A stretch of DNA of 28,737 nt. It comes from RGIG995 sp045652445. GTDB lineage: Bacteria > Bacillota > Clostridia > Oscillospirales > UBA644. Shown here in pieces: positions 1 to 9,176 of the stretch. The position numbers and the translations under genes were made by a program. The notes under the pieces were generated by a model. It made no database searches. It was not told the DNA's origin and saw nothing but the letters and a program-made list of their open reading frames with translations. The stretch's first letter is position 1; each line of letters begins with the position of its first letter. Where the stretch lies: NCBI GenBank assembly GCA_045652445.1, contig JAZRUJ010000010.1, forward strand, positions 1 to 28,737. The letters are read 5' to 3'.

Positions 1-145
<145 letters not shown>

Positions 146-643
146 TATTCAACGATTCCTCAGAACCGTTCATGTCATTCATCAGAATGTCCGACCCAGA
201 AAATTCTGGTTCGTGTTCCGTAATTTTAATGAGTTTACTTCTCATGCTTTTTCCGATTTTCCGAAGCTTGCGCTCCGTTATGTCGGAATCAACAGGGTAC
301 AAAAATTCACTGTTTAATTTTCAAGGTTCATCGCGTCTCAAAAACGTCCTGTTTTTTTGGCGCTTGAATAGTATACCACAATTTTACCGGTTTGTCAATA
401 CTTTTTTGAAAAAAAGTTTTTTTAATTAAAAAACAGCTCAAACCGTTGATATTATCATGTTTTTTTGACCTTTCGCACCCTTTTTGCAAAGTTTTTTGTG
501 AAAATTGTTTCCTTTTCTTCCGGTTTTTTGGGTCAGTGTAGGCAAAAGCAACAAAACAAAACGATTTTTATTTGGATAGTAAAAAGCATTCGTTTTTTGC
601 GGTCTTTATTATATATAAAATATGTAGCGAAGCGACGAAATTT
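146..643. other. rRNA leader and AT-rich spacer without a gene
   Basis: Positions 146-369 are the transcribed 16S leader, probably carrying processing signals that I cannot define. Positions 399-643 are an AT-rich spacer with long A and T runs between the rRNA promoter and the terminator of the neighbouring leftward gene. I see no convincing coding sequence here; the short open frames lack ribosome binding sites. I also see no second promoter as good as the one at 370-398. Confidence 0.6.
370..398 (-). promoter_or_regulatory. rRNA operon promoter
   Basis: Read on the minus strand this is TTGACA (398-393), a 17-base spacer and TATACT (375-370). It is close to sigma-A consensus and about 225 bases upstream of the 16S 5' end, a normal distance for an rRNA promoter. 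The match and position make it the likely start of the rRNA transcript. Confidence 0.85.
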
Positions 644-681
644 GAAAAAAACAGAGGAACATTCTTTCCCTGTTCCTCTGT
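644..681 (-). terminator. Intrinsic terminator of the radical SAM gene
   Basis: Perfect 11-base arms (ACAGAGGAACA at 651-661 and TGTTCCTCTGT at 671-681) enclose a 9-base loop. On the minus strand the stem is followed by a T run (650-645). It lies a few bases past the stop codon of the gene at 688-2403 and separates it from the rRNA promoter downstream. Confidence 0.85.
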
Positions 682-687
682 GTGTGG

Positions 688-2403
688 TTATTGAATTTCA
701 ATAGACGTTCGCAATTTCCCATACAAAAACAATCGGGCTTGAGGCGTAGGTGTTCCGTCCGGAGCATAGGGGAACCGGGCGAAGTCCGAATTGCGAAACC
801 ATTGTAAGGGAGACATCTGCCGATAAACATCCCGCTGGTCTTCCGTAAGGTATGCTTCTACTCTTCCGCTTTTCAGCAAATCCAAAAGACCGTCCCGGTC
901 GGGCTGTACCGTCTGCCAAGAAGCAACGGTGTGGCACCGGTCAAAGGTAAACCAATCGTAGCAAAGCAAGGTTTGTGCCGTCTTAAGCACGTCTCCCCTT
1001 AAATTTTGATTTAAATACTCCGACATCAAGGCAAAAGCTTTGGGAGGCGTTTGGGCAAGATAAAATTCCCCTCGTTGCTCCAAAAGTTCAGCGATTCCTC
1101 GGAAAAAGGCAAACATACCGGGAGTATACGCTTGTATCAAATAAGAAAGAAGATGGGTACAAAGTCCACTGTTCCAGTATCGTTCCAGAACCTTTTCCAC
1201 CCCTTTCAGAACCAAAAGGTCGTCGGGAGAAAGCCACTGATTTTTCAGAATTTCATAGGGGGGATATTGAGAATAGACCGCACCGTCGTCCCGCTGTTCC
1301 AAAGCGGTTCCTTTCAGCCGCTTCAAAAAACCCAGCTGCAGACAGTGGGAACGCAGAGCAAACACGGTGTTGAAGGATGTTTCAAACGAGGCTAGGTCTT
1401 CATAGGGAAGTCCGGCAATCAGGTCCGTATGGACGTGGCACCCCCCTTGCGAGAGACGTTTCACGGTTTGATACAGCTTTTGGGGGTCGGTTCGCCGGGT
1501 AATGGCGGTGAGGGTATCGGGGTTTGCGGATTGAATGCCCACTTCCAGCAAAATCATACCGGGACGGAAGGATTCCAATAACTGCAATTCTTCTTCATCC
1601 AAAAGCCACGCCGCCACCTCAAAATGAAAAGACGTTATTCCGTTGTCGTGGTCTTTTAGGTATTGCAAAATTGCCTTGGAGCGATGGCGGTCACAGTTAA
1701 AAGTTCGGTCCACAAACTTGACCAGGCGAACCTTGGCGTCGAGGAACTGTTGCAAATCCTCAAACACTTTGGGCAGCGACCGGGTGCGAACCCGCCCTTG
1801 CACCGACGAAAGACAATAAATGCAGGTAAAGGGGCAACCTCGGCTGGATTCGTAATAGAGAATCCGTTTTGTCAACGTCTCCAATTCCCCCGGCATATAG
1901 GGAAAGGGCAACGCGTCCAGGTTGCACAGGGGAGGACGGTTGGGATTTTCTACATATTCCCCGTTTCGCAGATAAGAAATCCCCGGAAGTTGCAAGGTAA
2001 AAAAGGTTTCTTTGGGAGTTTGGGATTTTCGCAGCGTTTCGGTCAATTCCCGGAACGTTTCTTCGCCCTCTCCCCGTAAAATTCCGTCCACCGCCGGATT
2101 GTCTCGCAAAAAATCTTCACAGCCGTAAGACACCTCCGGACCGCCACACAAAATGAGGGCTTGGGGGAGAAGTTGCCGCAGGTCGGACAAAATCTGTCGC
2201 GTCAGCGATACGTTAAAAATATAAACCGAGAAAGCGTAAATATCGGCAGGACAGGATAAAATCTGTCGCAAAATCTCGTCTTTGGGTTGATTGACGGTAC
2301 ATTCCAAAAGTTCCGTTCCCTCGGGGGCAACAGAACGAAGACACCGCAACGCCAAAGACGTATGGGTATATTTACTGTTGAGGGTCACAAGCAAGGTTTT
2401 CAT
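688..2403 (-). CDS. B12-binding-domain radical SAM protein (DUF4080 type)
   Basis: The 571-residue protein has an N-terminal cobalamin-binding-like Rossmann region (about 1-125, with the CGGPEVSYG and GEGEETF elements typical of the family). A radical SAM domain follows, with the cluster-binding motif CPFTCIYC: Cys190, Cys194 and Cys197 in the CxxxCxxC pattern. The C-terminal part (about 380-571) resembles the DUF4080 region seen in Clostridia. Radical SAM enzymes cleave S-adenosylmethionine at a [4Fe-4S] cluster; the substrate of this subgroup is unknown to me. An AGAGAGGTG ribosome binding site precedes the ATG at 2403. It is a single-gene leftward unit ending at the terminator at 644-681. 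Family assignment is firm; the reaction is not. Confidence 0.88.
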   Translation of the reverse strand: MKTLLVTLNSKYTHTSLALRCLRSVAPEGTELLECTVNQPKDEILRQILSCPADIYAFSVYIFNVSLTRQILSDLRQLLPQALILCGGPEVSYGCEDFLRDNPAVDGILRGEGEETFRELTETLRKSQTPKETFFTLQLPGISYLRNGEYVENPNRPPLCNLDALPFPYMPGELETLTKRILYYESSRGCPFTCIYCLSSVQGRVRTRSLPKVFEDLQQFLDAKVRLVKFVDRTFNCDRHRSKAILQYLKDHDNGITSFHFEVAAWLLDEEELQLLESFRPGMILLEVGIQSANPDTLTAITRRTDPQKLYQTVKRLSQGGCHVHTDLIAGLPYEDLASFETSFNTVFALRSHCLQLGFLKRLKGTALEQRDDGAVYSQYPPYEILKNQWLSPDDLLVLKGVEKVLERYWNSGLCTHLLSYLIQAYTPGMFAFFRGIAELLEQRGEFYLAQTPPKAFALMSEYLNQNLRGDVLKTAQTLLCYDWFTFDRCHTVASWQTVQPDRDGLLDLLKSGRVEAYLTEDQRDVYRQMSPLQWFRNSDFARFPYAPDGTPTPQARLFLYGKLRTSIEIQ

Positions 2404-2503
2404 AAAAATTCACCTCTCTACATTATTCTACACCCAGAATGGGGCTTTGTTGTGTCAAAAGCAGGAAAAAATCTCTGCATTTTGAAATTTTTCCCCTTTC
2501 GCC

Positions 2504-2532
2504 TTGACTTTTTCCGGAAAATGTGATACCAT
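2504..2532 (+). promoter_or_regulatory. Promoter of the Ig-like lipoprotein gene
   Basis: TTGACT at 2504-2509, a 17-base spacer and TACCAT at 2527-2532. An extended -10 TG lies at 2524-2525. The predicted transcript start, near 2539, is about 45 bases before the chosen start codon at 2583. Confidence 0.6.
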
Positions 2533-2582
2533 GAAGATAGCATCCCACAACAAACCATGCCCTGATGAAAGGGGATTTTAAA

Positions 2583-4250
2583 ATGAAAAAAATGAATTTT
2601 ACCGGACGAATGCTTCCCATCGTAATGATTGCAGCACTGATGTTGCTGTCCGCTTGTAACGGCACGTCCAAACTGGAAAAAGCGTTTGCTCTTTCCGAAA
2701 CCGAAGTTACCATGATGGTTGGGGAAACAAAAACCCTGACGTTAGACAATCCCAAAGAAACCGACGTAGGAGAATATACCGTGGAATGGTCGTCGGAAGA
2801 TGAAACGGTAGCTTCAGTCTCCGAACAAGGGACCGTTACAGCAAAATTGGAAGGAACCACCACCATTACCGCCCTTTTGAAGACCGAAAAGGCAGAAGCC
2901 TCTTTCTCCGCGACGGTGACCGTTACGAAAAGCACCGCTTCGTTGACCGCTATTTCCTTCGGAGCAACCGTCTACTCTTTGGGGCAAGGGCAAACGTTAA
3001 ATTTGGAACAGGAAGTGGAATACACCCCCGCCCATGCCGCCAATAAAGATTTAAAATGGACATCTTCCAACCCCGACATCGCTACCGTTGCAAACGGCGT
3101 TGTCACCCCCCGCTCCCAAGGGATTACCACCATCACCGCAAAAACTACGGACGGAATGATCTTTGCCTCTTGTACCGTCCGTGTTTCGGAGATTTCCGTT
3201 CCTGCTACGGGAATCTCTCTGGAACAGAAGGAATACACCGTGTCCGTAGGGAAAACCGTGACCGCTACTCCGAAATTGGAGCCTTCCAACGCCACCGGAT
3301 ATACCCTGGTTTGGGCAACGGAAGACCCTGAAATTGCCACGGTAACCGGTGGGAAAATCACCGGAATTAATGAAGGAGAGACCACCCTATTCGTCTACTT
3401 GAGTTCCAACGAACAGATCAAAGCACAATGCAAAATTATTGTAGAAGAAGCGGAAAACGTGGTTATCAAAGCAACCAACGTCAAACTTTCCTCCGGCTAT
3501 ATTACCATTCCCGAAAACAACGACGGACCGTTTTATTTCTATTACGAAATCACCCCGTTAAACTGCACCGAATCTCCCCGTTGGAGCACCAACCGTCCTG
3601 ATTTACTGAAAATTGACGAAAAAACCGGGAAATTCACCCTCATCAAAGCACCCACCGACGATATGGTCAGCGTGATTGTCACCTGCACCGTAGGGGACGT
3701 ATCGACCACCGGGGTGGTAAATATCGAACCCCGTAAGCCTGTCCTGGAAATTGTCCCCGGAGAAACCGGAGACGCAGCGGAGAGATTGAAGCTTTACGAC
3801 AAAGCTCCCTACAATACTCTGGAATTGATTGCCGTACTGAAAGACATAGAAGCCCTCCCCGACGTGACTTGGAAATCTTCGGACAACAAAATCGCCACCG
3901 TAGATGCAAACGGCATGGTTACTGCGAAAAAAGCAGGAAAATGCACAATTACCGCCATAAGCAAAGACGACACTTCCGTCAAGGCGGAATACACGGTTAC
4001 GGTGGAAGAAGCAGACTACCTCACCGTTGCGGTAGGAAGCACCGTCGACCTGGCACTTGACTCGACGAAATATCCCAACGATATTTCCTGGCAAGCATCG
4101 AAACACTTGACCTACGATGCAGAAAACAAGACCATTACCGGGAAAGAAGAAAGTTCCCTGAATACCCCCGGCGGACTGTCCGGATACTCCGCCTCCGACG
4201 GAAAATTGTATTCCATTACCGTCCACGTTCTTCCCGCAGAAAGCGAATAA
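2583..4250 (+). CDS. Lipoprotein with tandem bacterial Ig-like (Big_2) domains
   Basis: The start at 2583 is chosen because GGGG at 2571-2574 lies 8 bases upstream; the in-frame ATG at 2565 has no ribosome binding site. The 555-residue product starts with a lipoprotein signal peptide (charged N-terminus, hydrophobic stretch, lipobox LSAC with Cys25), so it should be anchored to the outer face of the membrane. The rest is about five to six Big_2-like repeats, each about 80-90 residues. They are recognised by recurring patterns such as VEWSSEDETVASV followed by GTVTAK and a GTTTITA-like strand. Such domains usually mediate adhesion or cell-surface scaffolding. No catalytic domain is visible. 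It is a single-gene unit with its own promoter (2504-2532) and terminator (4257-4292). Partner or ligand cannot be inferred. Confidence 0.88.
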   Translation: MKKMNFTGRMLPIVMIAALMLLSACNGTSKLEKAFALSETEVTMMVGETKTLTLDNPKETDVGEYTVEWSSEDETVASVSEQGTVTAKLEGTTTITALLKTEKAEASFSATVTVTKSTASLTAISFGATVYSLGQGQTLNLEQEVEYTPAHAANKDLKWTSSNPDIATVANGVVTPRSQGITTITAKTTDGMIFASCTVRVSEISVPATGISLEQKEYTVSVGKTVTATPKLEPSNATGYTLVWATEDPEIATVTGGKITGINEGETTLFVYLSSNEQIKAQCKIIVEEAENVVIKATNVKLSSGYITIPENNDGPFYFYYEITPLNCTESPRWSTNRPDLLKIDEKTGKFTLIKAPTDDMVSVIVTCTVGDVSTTGVVNIEPRKPVLEIVPGETGDAAERLKLYDKAPYNTLELIAVLKDIEALPDVTWKSSDNKIATVDANGMVTAKKAGKCTITAISKDDTSVKAEYTVTVEEADYLTVAVGSTVDLALDSTKYPNDISWQASKHLTYDAENKTITGKEESSLNTPGGLSGYSASDGKLYSITVHVLPAESE

Positions 4251-4256
4251 CCCTCT

Positions 4257-4292
4257 CTCCCGGCCGAAAAATCGGTCGGGAGTTTGTTTTTT
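4257..4292 (+). terminator. Intrinsic terminator of the Ig-like lipoprotein gene
   Basis: Arms CTCCCGGCCGA (4257-4267) and TCGGTCGGGAG (4272-4282) pair around a 4-base loop with one C/T mismatch that can form a G-U pair in RNA. A T-rich tract follows (4283-4292). It lies 7 bases past the stop codon. Confidence 0.88.
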
Positions 4293-4305
4293 CTTGAAAA
4301 AGCCC

Positions 4306-4334
4306 TTGATTTTCCCGGGGAAGTATGCTATAAT
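4306..4334 (+). promoter_or_regulatory. Promoter of the argS operon
   Basis: TTGATT (4306-4311), a 17-base spacer and a perfect TATAAT (4329-4334), with an extended -10 TG at 4326-4327. The leader to the argS ATG at 4374 is only about 33 bases. That leaves no room for a T-box riboswitch, which many Firmicute tRNA-synthetase genes carry. Confidence 0.88.
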
Positions 4335-4373
4335 GTTAGAATAGATATTATATATACATAGGAGCATCACAAT

Positions 4374-6098
4374 ATGCTGATTAACAAACTGAACGAAGAC
4401 CTTCGCCAAGCGGCAGAACAGTTGGGGTATCCTACGGAAAAAATCACCGTAACCTATTCCGACCGTCCCGACCTGTGCCATTTTCAATGCAATGCCGCCT
4501 TTGCTTTGGCAAAAGAATTGCGGAATGCCCCCATTAAAATCGCACAAGCTTTGGCGGATCGGTTTTCCCAACAATATACCTATGCGACTGCCGACGTGGC
4601 AGCTCCCGGCTTTTTGAACTTCACCATAACCGATGAAGAATTTTCTCAACTTCTGAAAGATCTTTTGGAAGATGACCGGTGCGGCGTAGAACAAACAAAA
4701 ACCCCAAAAAAGATTGTTATCGACTACGGTGGACCGAACATTGCAAAACCTCTTCACGTGGGACATTTGCGGAGTGCAGTTATCGGGGAAGCATTAAAGC
4801 GTCTTGCGGTCTTTTTGGGACACAACGTAACCGGCGACGTACATCTGGGAGACTGGGGCACCCAAATGGGTCTGGTGATTGCCGGGCTGGAAGAACGGTA
4901 TGACCTGTCCTATTATTTCGGGGGAAACGGTGCAAAACCGGAGATCACCCTGGCAGACTTGAACGAAGTATACCCCATGGCATCGGCCCGTTCCAAGGAA
5001 GACGAAGCCTTCCGGGATAAGGCACAAGATATTACGTTCCGTCTGCAAAAGCACGAAGAAGGATACTATACCCTGTGGCAGGATATCTGTGCCATTTCCA
5101 TCGCCGACATCAAAAAAGACTACGAAGCGTTGAACGTGGAATTTGACCTCTGGAACGGGGAAAGCACCTGCGATAAATACGTGGATCCCATGCTGGACTC
5201 TTTTGTGAAACAAGGCTTTGCCTATGAAAGCGACGGGGCTTTGATCATGGATGTGGCGGAAGAAACCGACGAAAAACCCATGCCCCCCATTCTTCTCCGG
5301 AAATCTAACGGGGCACAGATCTACGCTTCCACAGACCTTGCCACCATCGTGGAACGAATGGAAACGTTGAATCCCGATGAAATGTGGTACGTAGTCGACG
5401 CCCGTCAGGGGTTGCACTTTGAACAGGTCTTCCGGTGTGCGAGAAAGACCGGACTGGTCAAGGAAGATACGGTGATGGTACACGTTCCCTTTGGGACCGT
5501 CAACGGCACCGACGGAAAACCCTTTAAGACCAGAGAGGGCGGCACCATGAAATTGAAAGATCTCATTGCCCTGATCTCCGAAGCCGCGGGAAAACAACTG
5601 TCCGAGGGGGCTTTGGTGCAAGATCCCGACGCACCCCGAAAAGTGGGTTGTGCCGCGTTGAAATACGGGGATCTGGTCTGCAACCGAACGAAGAACTACA
5701 TTTTCGACATTGATAAATTCGTCCAATTTGACGGAAAGACCGGCTCTTATCTGCTTTATTCTTTGGTCCGGATTCGTTCTCTTTTGGCAAAGGCAGGTCA
5801 GCCCGACCTTTCTGCCGGATTGAAGATCACCTCCAAAGAAGAACGGGAAGTTTTGATGAAAATGCAACTCCTTGCCACCGCTTATGCCCAGGCGTTTGCA
5901 GACAAACTGCCCAGCTTCTTGTGTGAAAATGCTTACGATTTGGCAAATGCCTTTAACGTATTTTACGGAACCCATAAAATTATGGCGGAAGAAGATCCCG
6001 TGAAGAAAAACACCTGGATCGCCCTGTCTGCCGCCGTGGGGAATCTGCTGGAACAAACCCTGACCGTGCTCGGAATGGAAACCGTTCCCGCCATGTAA
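4374..6098 (+). CDS. argS: Arginyl-tRNA synthetase
   Basis: ArgRS attaches arginine to tRNA-Arg in the cytoplasm using ATP. The 574-residue length fits the family. An N-terminal additional domain typical of ArgRS (about 1-100) is followed by the class I catalytic core. The core shows GGPNIAKPLHVGHLRS with the HIGH signature as HVGH at 128-131, and the degenerate KMSKS region FKTREGGTMKL at about 383-393. The C-terminal 120 residues match the DALR anticodon-binding domain (YLLYSLVRIRSLL onward). TAGGAG at 4358-4363 is the ribosome binding site. It is the first gene of a four-gene rightward operon; the next gene starts 27 bases downstream with no terminator between. Confidence 0.97.
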   Translation: MLINKLNEDLRQAAEQLGYPTEKITVTYSDRPDLCHFQCNAAFALAKELRNAPIKIAQALADRFSQQYTYATADVAAPGFLNFTITDEEFSQLLKDLLEDDRCGVEQTKTPKKIVIDYGGPNIAKPLHVGHLRSAVIGEALKRLAVFLGHNVTGDVHLGDWGTQMGLVIAGLEERYDLSYYFGGNGAKPEITLADLNEVYPMASARSKEDEAFRDKAQDITFRLQKHEEGYYTLWQDICAISIADIKKDYEALNVEFDLWNGESTCDKYVDPMLDSFVKQGFAYESDGALIMDVAEETDEKPMPPILLRKSNGAQIYASTDLATIVERMETLNPDEMWYVVDARQGLHFEQVFRCARKTGLVKEDTVMVHVPFGTVNGTDGKPFKTREGGTMKLKDLIALISEAAGKQLSEGALVQDPDAPRKVGCAALKYGDLVCNRTKNYIFDIDKFVQFDGKTGSYLLYSLVRIRSLLAKAGQPDLSAGLKITSKEEREVLMKMQLLATAYAQAFADKLPSFLCENAYDLANAFNVFYGTHKIMAEEDPVKKNTWIALSAAVGNLLEQTLTVLGMETVPAM

Positions 6099-6125
6099 CC
6101 CCACCTCTCCCCATAGGAGGTTGTT

Positions 6126-7466
6126 ATGAAATTCTTACGAACCCTCGCCCTGCTCCTGATCAGCCTGTTGGTATTTTCTCTTTTGGGCTGTGAAAAAATT
6201 GATTTGAGCGGAGGAAAAACTCCCTCCGATCAAACCGATGCCGGGGTAGAGAATCCCGACGAAAACCTGTTAACGGTAAAAACCACCGTGGCGGGGAACC
6301 AAACCTTTCGCCCTGAGGGTGGTGCCTCTCCCAAAACCGATCGGATTTTAGAAAAGATTCAACAAGCCGAAGTAACCTTTGGGATTCGCATTGACGTGGA
6401 AATCGTCTCCGAAGAGGGGTTAGAAACTGCCTTTCTCCGGGCGTGCAGAAGCGGAAAGCACTATGCAGACGTCATTCAGACCAACGCCGCCTTTTTGACG
6501 AAGTATTACAATGAGGGATATTTCGCCCCACTGTCCGAAGCAGAATTGGAGCCGTCAGATACGGGAAGTTTAAAATCGCCCGACGGAACGGCGTTTGCTC
6601 TGCGGGCAGACGGTTGGAACAATCCTTTGCCCACAGTTTCGGGAATTTTGTATTACAACGAAAAACTGCTTACCGACGTCCAAATTGAAACACCGCTGGA
6701 ACTGCAGGAAGCGGGGGTCTGGAATTGGACAAATTTCGAAAAACTGTGCAAACAGATTACCCGATCTTACTCCGGCGAAGTTTACGCCTTAGCGTCCCCC
6801 ACGTCCCAGGAAACGGACCTGATTTGGGCGAGTCTTCATGCCGCCGGTGTGCGGTATTTTGACCAAAACGGAACCTGTATCATGGATTCCCAAGAGGGAT
6901 TAAAAGGCTTTTCCTCTCTGAAAAATCTTCTCTCTTCCGGAGTCACTTACCAACTGGCGTCCTACGAAAACAACGACGCGGATCCCACGGCGAAAATGGC
7001 GTTTATCAACCGCCGCACCGCCCTGCTGGTGGGGAATTCTTCCCTGTTGTTTGAAACAGGAGAAGATTCTTTATCAGAAAATCTCCGAGAAGATTTGCGA
7101 ATCATTGCGTTCCCCTCGGCGAAAAATAACGTTTCCGCCGCCCTGTTCAGTAAAGACGACGTCTTCTGTGGGATTACCGCCACGGCAAACATGGATTTGT
7201 GCAAAGACGTGCTTCCCGCCCTCTTCGCCGCCGACGAAAACCCGGACCCCAACGAAGAAGTAGCCCAGGAATATTTTTATTACGAAGAAGATGCCGAACG
7301 CTATTTTGAATTACTGAAATCCGCCGAAACCGACACCTCTCTTGCCATGGGCGAACAGCGGTCACTGGTGGAAGGATATTTCCTTCAGGTGGCAAACGGA
7401 CAACTTTCCGCAAAAGAATATCTCCACAATCTCCAGGAAATTTTTAACGCAACCAAAGAAGATTAA
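6126..7466 (+). CDS. Extracellular solute-binding-like lipoprotein
   Basis: The 446-residue protein has a lipoprotein signal peptide (MKFLRTLALLLISLL then lipobox SLLGC, Cys22) and is expected on the outer membrane surface. The body resembles family 1 ABC solute-binding proteins (sugar type). Features include an RKPHADV-like RSGKHYADVIQTNAAFL stretch, GILYYNEKLL at about 180, WNWTNFEKLCKQI, and a late MAFINRRTALLVGNSS element, all common in that fold. No permease or ATPase gene is adjacent, so it is an orphan and its ligand is unknown. AGGAGG at 6115-6120 precedes the ATG. It lies between argS and the ACT-domain gene, with short gaps and no terminator, so co-transcription is likely although a functional link to argS is not evident. 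Confidence 0.8.
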   Translation: MKFLRTLALLLISLLVFSLLGCEKIDLSGGKTPSDQTDAGVENPDENLLTVKTTVAGNQTFRPEGGASPKTDRILEKIQQAEVTFGIRIDVEIVSEEGLETAFLRACRSGKHYADVIQTNAAFLTKYYNEGYFAPLSEAELEPSDTGSLKSPDGTAFALRADGWNNPLPTVSGILYYNEKLLTDVQIETPLELQEAGVWNWTNFEKLCKQITRSYSGEVYALASPTSQETDLIWASLHAAGVRYFDQNGTCIMDSQEGLKGFSSLKNLLSSGVTYQLASYENNDADPTAKMAFINRRTALLVGNSSLLFETGEDSLSENLREDLRIIAFPSAKNNVSAALFSKDDVFCGITATANMDLCKDVLPALFAADENPDPNEEVAQEYFYYEEDAERYFELLKSAETDTSLAMGEQRSLVEGYFLQVANGQLSAKEYLHNLQEIFNATKED

Positions 7467-7489
7467 GACAATTGAAAGGATATACCACC

Positions 7490-7759
7490 ATGAGAGCGAT
7501 TATTACCGTAACCGGGAAGGATAGCGTTGGGATTATTGCCCAAGTTTCCGCCGCCTGCTCCGAAATTAATGCCAACATTGAAGATATCACCCAGAAAGTT
7601 CTGGACGATCTGTTCGTAATGGTGATGCTTGCAAATATTGATCATATTTCCGTAAAATTCACCGATTTTGTGGATAAAATGACCACCCTTGGGGAACAAA
7701 ACGGTCTTGTCATTCACACCATGCACGAAGATATCTTCAATGCCATGCACCGTATTTAA
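7490..7759 (+). CDS. ACT-domain protein, UPF0237 family
   Basis: The ATG at 7490 is preferred because AAAGGA at 7475-7480 sits 9 bases upstream; a TTG at 7472 would precede that site. The 89-residue product is essentially one ACT domain (RAIITVTGKDSVGIIAQVSAACSE at the N-terminus, typical of the ligand-binding beta-alpha-beta fold). UPF0237 proteins are commonly encoded next to UPF0210 proteins, exactly as here, with a 14-base gap. ACT domains usually bind amino acids or other small ligands, so it may be a regulatory partner of the downstream protein. That is inference; no function has been assigned to the pair to my knowledge. Confidence 0.92.
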   Translation: MRAIITVTGKDSVGIIAQVSAACSEINANIEDITQKVLDDLFVMVMLANIDHISVKFTDFVDKMTTLGEQNGLVIHTMHEDIFNAMHRI

Positions 7760-7773
7760 GGGAGCAACCGATT

Positions 7774-9129
7774 ATGCTGAACAATAAAGAAATTTTAGAA
7801 ACGATCCACATGATCGAGGACGAGCATCTGGACGTTCGAACCATCACCATGGGAATTTCCCTGTTTGACTGTTGCGATCCCGACCCCAAAGTTGCCTGCC
7901 GGAAGATTGTGGATAAAATCTACTCCAAAGCAAAAGACCTGGTAAAAACCGGGGAAGAAATTGAAAAAGAATTCGGGATTCCCATTATCAACAAGCGAAT
8001 TTCCGTCACCCCTATTTCTCTCATTGCCGCAGCCTCCAATACCGACGATTACACCTGTTTTGCCCACGCGTTGCAAGAAGCGGCAGACAAATGCGGCGTC
8101 AACTTTATCGGAGGTTTTTCCGCTCTGGTTCATAAGGGCTTTACCGAAAGCGATTTGAAGCTGATTCGCTCCCTGCCCCGGGCATTAACGGAAACAAGCA
8201 ACGTCTGTGCTTCCATCAACGTAGCTTCCACCAAAGCCGGCATCAACATGGACGCCGTTCAAATGATGGGAAAAACCATCAAAGAACTTGCATACCTTAC
8301 CAAAGACCAAAATTCCTTGGGGTGTGCCAAACTGGTGGTCTTTGCCAACGTACCGGAAGATAACCCGTTTATGGCGGGGGCTTTTCACGGCGTAGGGGAA
8401 GGGGAATGCGTCATCAACGTGGGCGTTTCCGGTCCCGGCGTTGTAAAAACCGCCTTGGAGAAGTGCCAGGGAGACCTTTCCGCCGTTGCGGAAACCATTA
8501 AAAAGACCGCCTTTAAAATTACCCGTATGGGTCAGCTGGTGGCTTCGGAAGCCTCCAAAAGACTCAACGTACCCTTTGGCATCGTAGACCTGTCCTTGGC
8601 ACCCACTCCCGCCATCGGCGACTCGGTTGCTCATATCCTGGAAGAAATGGGATTGGAACAATGCGGAGCCCACGGCACCACCGCGTGTCTGGCTCTGTTG
8701 AACGACGCCGTGAAAAAGGGCGGCGTTATGGCGTCCTCCCACGTGGGGGGACTTTCCGGGGCATTCATTCCCGTTTCCGAAGATGCCGGCATGATTGCCG
8801 CCGCAGAAAAGGGTGTTTTGACCTTGGACAAACTGGAAGCCATGACCGCCGTTTGCTCTGTGGGGCTTGATATGATTGCCGTTCCCGGAGATACAGACGC
8901 GGATATCATCTCCGCCATTATTGCCGACGAAATTGCCATCGGCGTGGTCAACACCAAAACCACCGCCGTCCGCATCATTCCCGCCTACGGCAAGAACGTG
9001 GGCGAATACGTGGAATTCGGAGGACTTTTGGGGACCGCTCCCATCATGCCTGTCCGCAACGTCTCCCCTGCAAAATTTATTGCAAGAGGCGGAAGAATTC
9101 CCGCCCCCATGCAGAGTTTGAAGAACTAA
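7774..9129 (+). CDS. UPF0210 (PFL/DUF711) family protein
   Basis: The 451-residue protein matches the UPF0210 family along its whole length. Recognisable stretches include MGISLFDCCDPDP near 27-39, a FIGGFSALVHKGFT element near 116, GVGEGECVINVGVSGPGVV near 205, and a Gly-rich SSHVGGLSGAFIPVSEDAGM segment near 320. The family is widespread in anaerobic Firmicutes and archaea. It has glycyl-radical-enzyme-like sequence echoes in older annotations, but no catalytic role is established. GGGAG at 7760-7764 is the ribosome binding site. It is the last gene of the argS operon and ends just before the strong terminator at 9142-9176. Confidence 0.92.
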   Translation: MLNNKEILETIHMIEDEHLDVRTITMGISLFDCCDPDPKVACRKIVDKIYSKAKDLVKTGEEIEKEFGIPIINKRISVTPISLIAAASNTDDYTCFAHALQEAADKCGVNFIGGFSALVHKGFTESDLKLIRSLPRALTETSNVCASINVASTKAGINMDAVQMMGKTIKELAYLTKDQNSLGCAKLVVFANVPEDNPFMAGAFHGVGEGECVINVGVSGPGVVKTALEKCQGDLSAVAETIKKTAFKITRMGQLVASEASKRLNVPFGIVDLSLAPTPAIGDSVAHILEEMGLEQCGAHGTTACLALLNDAVKKGGVMASSHVGGLSGAFIPVSEDAGMIAAAEKGVLTLDKLEAMTAVCSVGLDMIAVPGDTDADIISAIIADEIAIGVVNTKTTAVRIIPAYGKNVGEYVEFGGLLGTAPIMPVRNVSPAKFIARGGRIPAPMQSLKN

Positions 9130-9141
9130 AGATACAAAAGA

Positions 9142-9176
9142 AAGTCCGACACGGAATCTCGTGTCGGACTTTTTTT
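9142..9176 (+). terminator. Intrinsic terminator, likely bidirectional, between UPF0210 and the feo operon
   Basis: Perfect 12-base arms AAGTCCGACACG (9142-9153) and CGTGTCGGACTT (9160-9171) surround a 6-base loop, with a run of T to 9176. On the minus strand the same stem is followed by TTTCTTTTG. It can therefore also stop the leftward feo transcript, whose last stop codon is at 9175-9177. Confidence 0.93.

Noticed and set aside
2565..2582. Upstream ATG at 2565 as start of the Ig-like lipoprotein
   Set aside because: There is no ribosome binding site before it. The GGGG motif sits 8 bases before the ATG at 2583, and the signal peptide is normal from that start.
3603..4766. Long antisense frames inside the Ig-like, argS and rhamnosidase-type genes (for example 3603-4766, 4794-6104 and 11904-14141 on the minus strand)
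   Set aside because: They lie opposite strongly supported genes, lack ribosome binding sites and family resemblance, and their low-quality composition is typical of shadow frames.
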